Below, piece by piece: positions 60,542 to 64,000 of a DNA stretch of 64,000 nucleotides (position 1 is its first letter; every line of letters starts with the position of its first letter). The notes beneath the pieces are model-generated. The model had not been told where the DNA came from. It saw only the letters and a program-made list of their open reading frames with translations, and did not search any database. A program made the position numbers and the translations under genes. Source of the stretch: Anaerolineales bacterium. Its GTDB lineage: Bacteria > Chloroflexota > Anaerolineae > Anaerolineales > UBA11858. Location of the stretch: NCBI GenBank assembly GCA_028278545.1, contig JANQED010000167.1, positions 19,160 to 83,159 of the forward strand, in the 5' to 3' direction.

Positions 60542-60550
60542 GGTATAAAC
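60542..60550 (+). promoter_or_regulatory. Extended -10 promoter of the SH3b gene
   Basis: TGGTATAAA fits TGnTATAnT; TTGCTC lies 18 bases upstream as a weak -35. The ribosome site GGAGG and ATG follow 20-30 bases downstream. Confidence 0.5.
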
Positions 60551-60578
60551 CGGTTTGATTTTAGACTGTGGAGGTTTG

Positions 60579-61214
60579 ATGGGTTTCGCAAGATTGAAGG
60601 CCTTTGCCTGGCTTGGGTTTGTCATTTTCGGGTTGTTGGTCGTGCGCATCCCGGTGGTGCAGGCGGTGCCCCTGGGTGATGGGCTGGCCCAGCAGCCGAC
60701 CGTTGATATTCCAACCGTTACTGGCACACCGACAGGGCCTATTGCTATCGTTTACTCCGACCCTGAGGAGCAGATCAACGTCCGTTCGGGTCCGGGCACC
60801 GACTACCCTCGCGTGGGAGTCCTGCTCAACCGCCAGGAAGTGCCTGCTTTAGGCCGTACACCGGCTGGGGATTGGGTTCAAATCATTTATGCTGGTGTTG
60901 AGGAGGGAGTTGCCTGGGTATACGCCCCCTTGGTGCGTGTCCTGGGTGACGAGCTTCCCATTGTGGAACCCCCACCGACGCCCACCCCGCGCGTCACACC
61001 AACCATTGATCCGACGTTGGCTTCCCAGTTTGTCGTTCAGGTGCCTGCCACCCGCCTGCCGACCCTGACACCGCCACCTCCCCTGGTGATCCCGACCTTT
61101 CCCGCCGAACAGACTACCACCGGGACTGCTGGTGTGCCGATTGGATTCGTGATCATCGGCTTGGGCGTTTTCGGGGTTTTTGGCCTGATTCTGTCGTTTT
61201 TGCGCCAGCGCTGA
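60579..61214 (+). CDS. Membrane-anchored SH3b-domain protein
   Basis: A 211-residue protein: N-terminal helix (about 9-27), a bacterial SH3 domain (INVRSGPGTDYPRVGVL, VPALGRTPAGDWVQIIY, WVYAPLVRVLGDELP), then a Pro-Thr-rich spacer (PPPTPTPRVTPTIDP), and a C-terminal helix GFVIIGLGVFGVFGLILSFL. SH3b domains bind cell-wall peptides or other surface polymers. GGAGG stands before the ATG at 60579. Confidence 0.85.
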   Translation: MGFARLKAFAWLGFVIFGLLVVRIPVVQAVPLGDGLAQQPTVDIPTVTGTPTGPIAIVYSDPEEQINVRSGPGTDYPRVGVLLNRQEVPALGRTPAGDWVQIIYAGVEEGVAWVYAPLVRVLGDELPIVEPPPTPTPRVTPTIDPTLASQFVVQVPATRLPTLTPPPPLVIPTFPAEQTTTGTAGVPIGFVIIGLGVFGVFGLILSFLRQR

Positions 61215-61223
61215 TTAACACAA

Positions 61224-61255
61224 AAAAGTTCAGCCTTTCCAAAAGCTGAACTTTT
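61224..61255. terminator. Bidirectional intrinsic terminator
   Basis: AAAAGTTCAGC (61224-61234) and GCTGAACTTTT (61245-61255) form an 11-bp stem with a ten-base loop; A and T runs flank it. It lies between the SH3b gene and the converging IscA-type gene. Confidence 0.8.
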
Positions 61256-61277
61256 AAGTTTGTTCAATCGAATTAAC

Positions 61278-61688
61278 TCAGCAGCTACTGCAACCGCCGC
61301 CAGCACTCCCCTGGCTGCCTTCGGTTCTGAAGGAACTGCCGCACCCACAACCGGATACCGCATTGGGGTTTTCGACTTTGAAGCCACTGCCCATCACGTC
61401 TTCGACGTAGTCAACGGTCGCGCCCTGGATATACTGGATAGATACCTCATCGACCACGACATCCACCCCATGAGAATCGACCACGGTATCCTGTTCGCGG
61501 AAATTGTTCTCCAGCGCCATGCCATATTGGAACCCGGAGCAGCCGCCACCCTGAACGAAAACTCTCAGGGCGTAGCCTTCCAGCTCACGTTTAGCGAAAA
61601 GATCGCGCACCGCGTCTGCGGCGGCGGGGGTAAGTGAGATCACATCAACTTTTGTGGTTTCTGTCACAACAGCATCCGTCATAACCAT
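61278..61688 (-). CDS. IscA/ErpA-type Fe-S assembly protein with extra C-terminal cysteines
   Basis: A 136-residue A-type carrier that delivers Fe-S clusters. Family motifs are ISLTPAAADAVRDLF, LRVFVQGGGCSGFQYGMAL and the paired Cys in VSGCGCGSSF. Uniquely a Gly/Ser tail adds two more Cys (GSAGGGCSSC). Long acidic N-terminal extension is short here. The window encodes many Fe-S enzymes, so a house-keeping carrier is fitting. GAGAGG lies before the ATG. Confidence 0.93.
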   Translation of the reverse strand: MVMTDAVVTETTKVDVISLTPAAADAVRDLFAKRELEGYALRVFVQGGGCSGFQYGMALENNFREQDTVVDSHGVDVVVDEVSIQYIQGATVDYVEDVMGSGFKVENPNAVSGCGCGSSFRTEGSQGSAGGGCSSC

Positions 61689-61803
61689 TTCAACAACCTC
61701 TCGATGTCTACGATATAGCTAATTTTGATAAAGTCTATCATAATTGCAAATCACCGTCAATAAGTTGGTTTGCGATCTGGATTAGATCTCCGCTGTGGCG
61801 GTT

Positions 61804-62511
61804 TCAGAGTACGATGTGGCCCAGGATCACCGCAGCTAATGTGACCGTGATGTTATCCACATCTTTGATGGGTAGGGATTCCACCAACGTTCCGACGATG
61901 GCGATCATGGTCAATGGGAACAAGTAAAGGCTGAAAGGGCCGGTGAAAACTTCCACAGCGACGTAGACCCACAAGATAAATGCTGCAAAGCTCCAACCAC
62001 CGAGCAGCATCCCTAACGAACCTATCCACGATTTTCCCGACGCCCAGGGAAGCGCGGTTTTCCCCCAACGTCTGCCGAACACGTCGGCCAGCCCGTCGCC
62101 GCCGCACATCAACATCAACCCGACCATGCCGATGGGAGAATCCTTCCAATAGATGATCGTCAGCACCACAAAGACAATGCCATAGAAGAGCGGCCCGCGC
62201 AGGATCTCCCGGCGGTCTCCCGTGCGCGACATAGCTTGGACAGCGGCTTCGTCTTGGATGATCCCCAAGCCGACCAGGGCAAATTGGGCAGTGATCGTCA
62301 GGGGGACCAGCGCGGCCAGATATCGGGCCGAGGGTGCCGGATGAAAGAGCAACCAGCACAGGACAAAGATTGGCCCCGTTCCCATGTGGATGATCTTGCG
62401 GCTGAGGTGGCTACTGATCCAGCCACGATGGGCGGCGAAATCGTTCAGCCGCAGCCAGATCAGCGAGGCGGCAAAGGTGATCACCAGAGCAAGAAAATTA
62501 TTCGATAACAT
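61804..62511 (-). CDS. Phytol/dolichol kinase-like membrane protein (CDP-alcohol type)
   Basis: A 235-residue protein with seven predicted helices. Landmarks of the phytol kinase/dolichol kinase/phosphatidate cytidylyltransferase-like family: LSRKIIHMGTGPIF, MLMCGGDGLADVFGRRWGK, KSWIGSLGMLLGG and VESLPIKDVDNITV. Members use CTP to phosphorylate prenyl alcohols or link phytol salvage; the substrate here is not known. Monocistronic. Confidence 0.85.
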   Translation of the reverse strand: MLSNNFLALVITFAASLIWLRLNDFAAHRGWISSHLSRKIIHMGTGPIFVLCWLLFHPAPSARYLAALVPLTITAQFALVGLGIIQDEAAVQAMSRTGDRREILRGPLFYGIVFVVLTIIYWKDSPIGMVGLMLMCGGDGLADVFGRRWGKTALPWASGKSWIGSLGMLLGGWSFAAFILWVYVAVEVFTGPFSLYLFPLTMIAIVGTLVESLPIKDVDNITVTLAAVILGHIVL

Positions 62512-62581
62512 GGTTACTCCTAAGGTGTCGGCAGGTCAAAATGTGAAGTGTTGAATATCAACCTGCCGCCGAACGCATGTC

Positions 62582-63370
62582 TTACCAAGAAATGTCGGGG
62601 CAGGTGTTTATGCCAGAGTGTTTCCCAATGGTTTTGTACATGGTCACATCGGTAAAAGGTTCACCCAAAATGCCGTCATGGATGGCCCAAGAGCGCAGAC
62701 GGATGCTGTCAGCGGCCTCGGGTTGGCGGAAAGGATTGCTGCCGTCGAGCAGGGCGCGCAAATCGCCTCCGGGGGAGAAGCCCTGGTGGTATCTCTCCAT
62801 GCGGCGGCCGCCTTGCTGGTAGCGGAAACCATAACGCTCGAAAATCACTGCATTGTGATAATAAAGTGGTTCAGCAAAGTAGATAGTGTGCCCAAGTTCA
62901 TCGACGAAGGTCTCGAAAGTGGCAATAGCGCTTTTGAGGATGTGCAAACCCTCTCGAATTTGACCGGGAGAGAGCCCGGCCTCCATAGCAGCAATTTCGG
63001 CTTCGAGGTTGCGGATGCTTGTCCCAAATTTCGTTGGTGTGCCGTCCGGCAGGCAGTCGACATCGAAGCGCGTCGCGTCAGGATCGTTGAGTATGTAGAG
63101 GAGGATGTGCAATTGCCCGTTGAGGGTGTCGGTGATGTGCCCGTATAGGATTGGGTCCTGAAAGCCGTATTTATGATATAGGCTGATCTCGGCGCTGCCG
63201 CGACCTTCGGGACAATTTAAATCTATGAGATCGCGCCCTTCCTTGTCGGTCAGGAAGGGATTCAGGTGAAAACGGTCTAAAACCTCTGGCGGGACGATGC
63301 GGGAGTACAGTCGCCGTTTCTCTGCCATCGGGAGAAGGTTGATGCCGCCGATGGTGGACGGTGTTGACAT
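62582..63370 (-). CDS. Hypothetical cytoplasmic protein, possibly GNAT-related end
   Basis: A 262-residue soluble protein I do not recognise. Notable stretches are RLYSRIVPPEVLDRFHLNPFLTD, GRGSAEISLYHKYGFQDPILYGHITDTLNGQLHILLYILND, and LYYHNAVIFERYGFRYQQGGRRME, which resembles the last part of a GNAT acetyltransferase (N-A---YE--GF). No membrane segments. It lies 30 bases upstream of smpB's stop on the same strand, so the two may be co-transcribed. Confidence 0.75.
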   Translation of the reverse strand: MSTPSTIGGINLLPMAEKRRLYSRIVPPEVLDRFHLNPFLTDKEGRDLIDLNCPEGRGSAEISLYHKYGFQDPILYGHITDTLNGQLHILLYILNDPDATRFDVDCLPDGTPTKFGTSIRNLEAEIAAMEAGLSPGQIREGLHILKSAIATFETFVDELGHTIYFAEPLYYHNAVIFERYGFRYQQGGRRMERYHQGFSPGGDLRALLDGSNPFRQPEAADSIRLRSWAIHDGILGEPFTDVTMYKTIGKHSGINTCPDISW

Positions 63371-63400
63371 TTAGGCTCCTTTGTTTCCCATTTCTTCTTC

Positions 63401-63856
63401 CTAATAGCCGCTGCGCCGCAATTCGCGTTCCACCTGACGCTGCGCATCTCGGTCAGCGATGCTCCGGCGTTTGTCGTGCAGTTTCTTGCCGCGGGCGAGG
63501 GCGATCTCGACTTTGGCGCGCCCGTCGCGCAGGTAAACCTGTGTAGGGACGATGGTGGTGCCTTTGCGCCTCACTTCGTCCCACAGCTGATAGATTTCTT
63601 TTTTGTGCAACAAAAGTTTGCGCGGCTGAGTGGGGTCGTGACCGAAGCGTGAGGCCTTCTCGTAGGGCGCAATATGGGCGTCCACCAACCAGGCTTCCTC
63701 GCCGTCGACGCGCACATAGGCCTGCTTGATGTTGACTTGCCCGGCACGAACGGATTTGATCTCGCTGCCCTGTAGAACCAGCCCGGCTTCGAAACGCTCC
63801 AGCAGGTGATAATTGTGTCCGGCTTTTTTGTTTCTGGCGACGACTTTGACGCTCAT
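63401..63856 (-). CDS. smpB: SsrA (tmRNA)-binding protein
   Basis: A 151-residue protein that brings tmRNA to stalled ribosomes. Family blocks are all present: ARNKKAGHNYHLLERFEAGLVLQGSEIKSVR, VRVDGEEAWLVDAHIAPYEKASRFGHDPTQPRKLLLHKKEI, TIVPTQVYLRDGRAKVEIALARGKKLHDKR and a basic C-terminal tail (SIADRDAQRQVERELRRSGY). The length is normal. No tmRNA gene is seen nearby in this window. Confidence 0.97.
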   Translation of the reverse strand: MSVKVVARNKKAGHNYHLLERFEAGLVLQGSEIKSVRAGQVNIKQAYVRVDGEEAWLVDAHIAPYEKASRFGHDPTQPRKLLLHKKEIYQLWDEVRRKGTTIVPTQVYLRDGRAKVEIALARGKKLHDKRRSIADRDAQRQVERELRRSGY

Positions 63857-63944
63857 AAGTGAGACGATTCTAGCACAATCACCTCAATATGCGGTAAACA
63901 AGGGAGTGGTCGAGTTGCTGGTGAAAAGCGAGTAAAATGGTTGT

Positions 63945-64000
63945 ATGAAATGTCCAAAGTGTGCAAGTGAAAAAAGGCAGAACAAAGATGGGTTCACAGA
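63945..64000 (+). CDS. Start of a zinc-ribbon protein, possible transposase (cut by window edge)
   Basis: Eighteen codons are visible: MKCPKCASEKRQNKDGFT. The CPKC pair with a following KDGF is the common N-terminal zinc ribbon of IS1-like and related transposases (CPKC--------K-G). No terminal inverted repeat is evident upstream. With so little sequence it may be any zinc-ribbon protein. Confidence 0.45.
   Translation, partial: MKCPKCASEKRQNKDGFT

Noticed and set aside
63857..63944. tmRNA gene beside smpB
   Set aside because: The spacer is far too short and has no tRNA-like ends; no tRNA or rRNA was recognised anywhere in the window.

Overview
The window looks like a bacterial chromosome segment, most likely from an uncultured member of the Chloroflexota (Anaerolineae-like). 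This is inferred from the gene mix and style: an A2-type caa3 oxidase next to hydrogenase/Hdr genes, lipoproteins with Pro-Thr linkers, and DUF3048, DUF4342 and DUF1638 proteins. No rRNA, tRNA or CRISPR was seen, and there is no species-level evidence.

Left part (1-8376, plus strand): a respiratory operon. It starts with a membrane cytochrome c cut by the window edge, then caa3 oxidase subunits II, I, IV and III, an SRPBCC protein, the copper chaperone Sco1, an odd cupredoxin-like membrane protein, Surf1, and a fusion of a half-size heme A synthase with protoheme farnesyltransferase. A strong hairpin terminator ends it. Then come msrB, a TetR-controlled heterodimeric ABC exporter with a clear promoter/operator, and a patatin-like lipase.

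14462-21522: a corrinoid methyl-transfer locus. A GntR regulator and one corrinoid protein face a rightward operon with a consensus promoter: DUF1638, a methyltetrahydrofolate-type methyltransferase, a second corrinoid protein, a UroD-family methyltransferase and a reductive activator. The methyl donor is unknown. A LysE-type exporter, a small membrane protein and an esterase follow.

23456-45795 (minus strand): a 22 kb redox block. In transcription order it holds a soluble HdrD-like protein, EtfB, EtfA, a membrane HdrD-like ETF:quinone oxidoreductase candidate, a Cache sensor kinase, a REC-kinase hybrid, a CheY-like regulator, HdrCBA, MvhD-MvhG-MvhA hydrogenase, its maturation protease, a cyclic-nucleotide-binding-fold protein and a NarL-type regulator. 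A second set follows: cytochrome b carrying an extra c-heme motif, cytochrome b subunit IV, Rieske protein, an HdrED-like membrane Fe-S protein and an FrhB-like flavoprotein. Together these could join hydrogen or ferredoxin, ETF and the menaquinone pool. Several spacers here contain heptamer-phased repeats.

45796-46412 is a 617-base non-coding region rich in palindromes. Right part (46413-63856): transaldolase, a set of secreted proteins and lipoproteins, a DUF3048 protein interrupted by an SdrD-B-like domain, an APH(6)-like kinase, a pentapeptide-repeat protein, TspO, a luciferase-like oxidoreductase, a HEAT-repeat protein, an SH3b protein, an IscA-type protein, a phytol/dolichol-kinase-like protein and SmpB. 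The last 56 bases begin a zinc-ribbon protein that may be a transposase.
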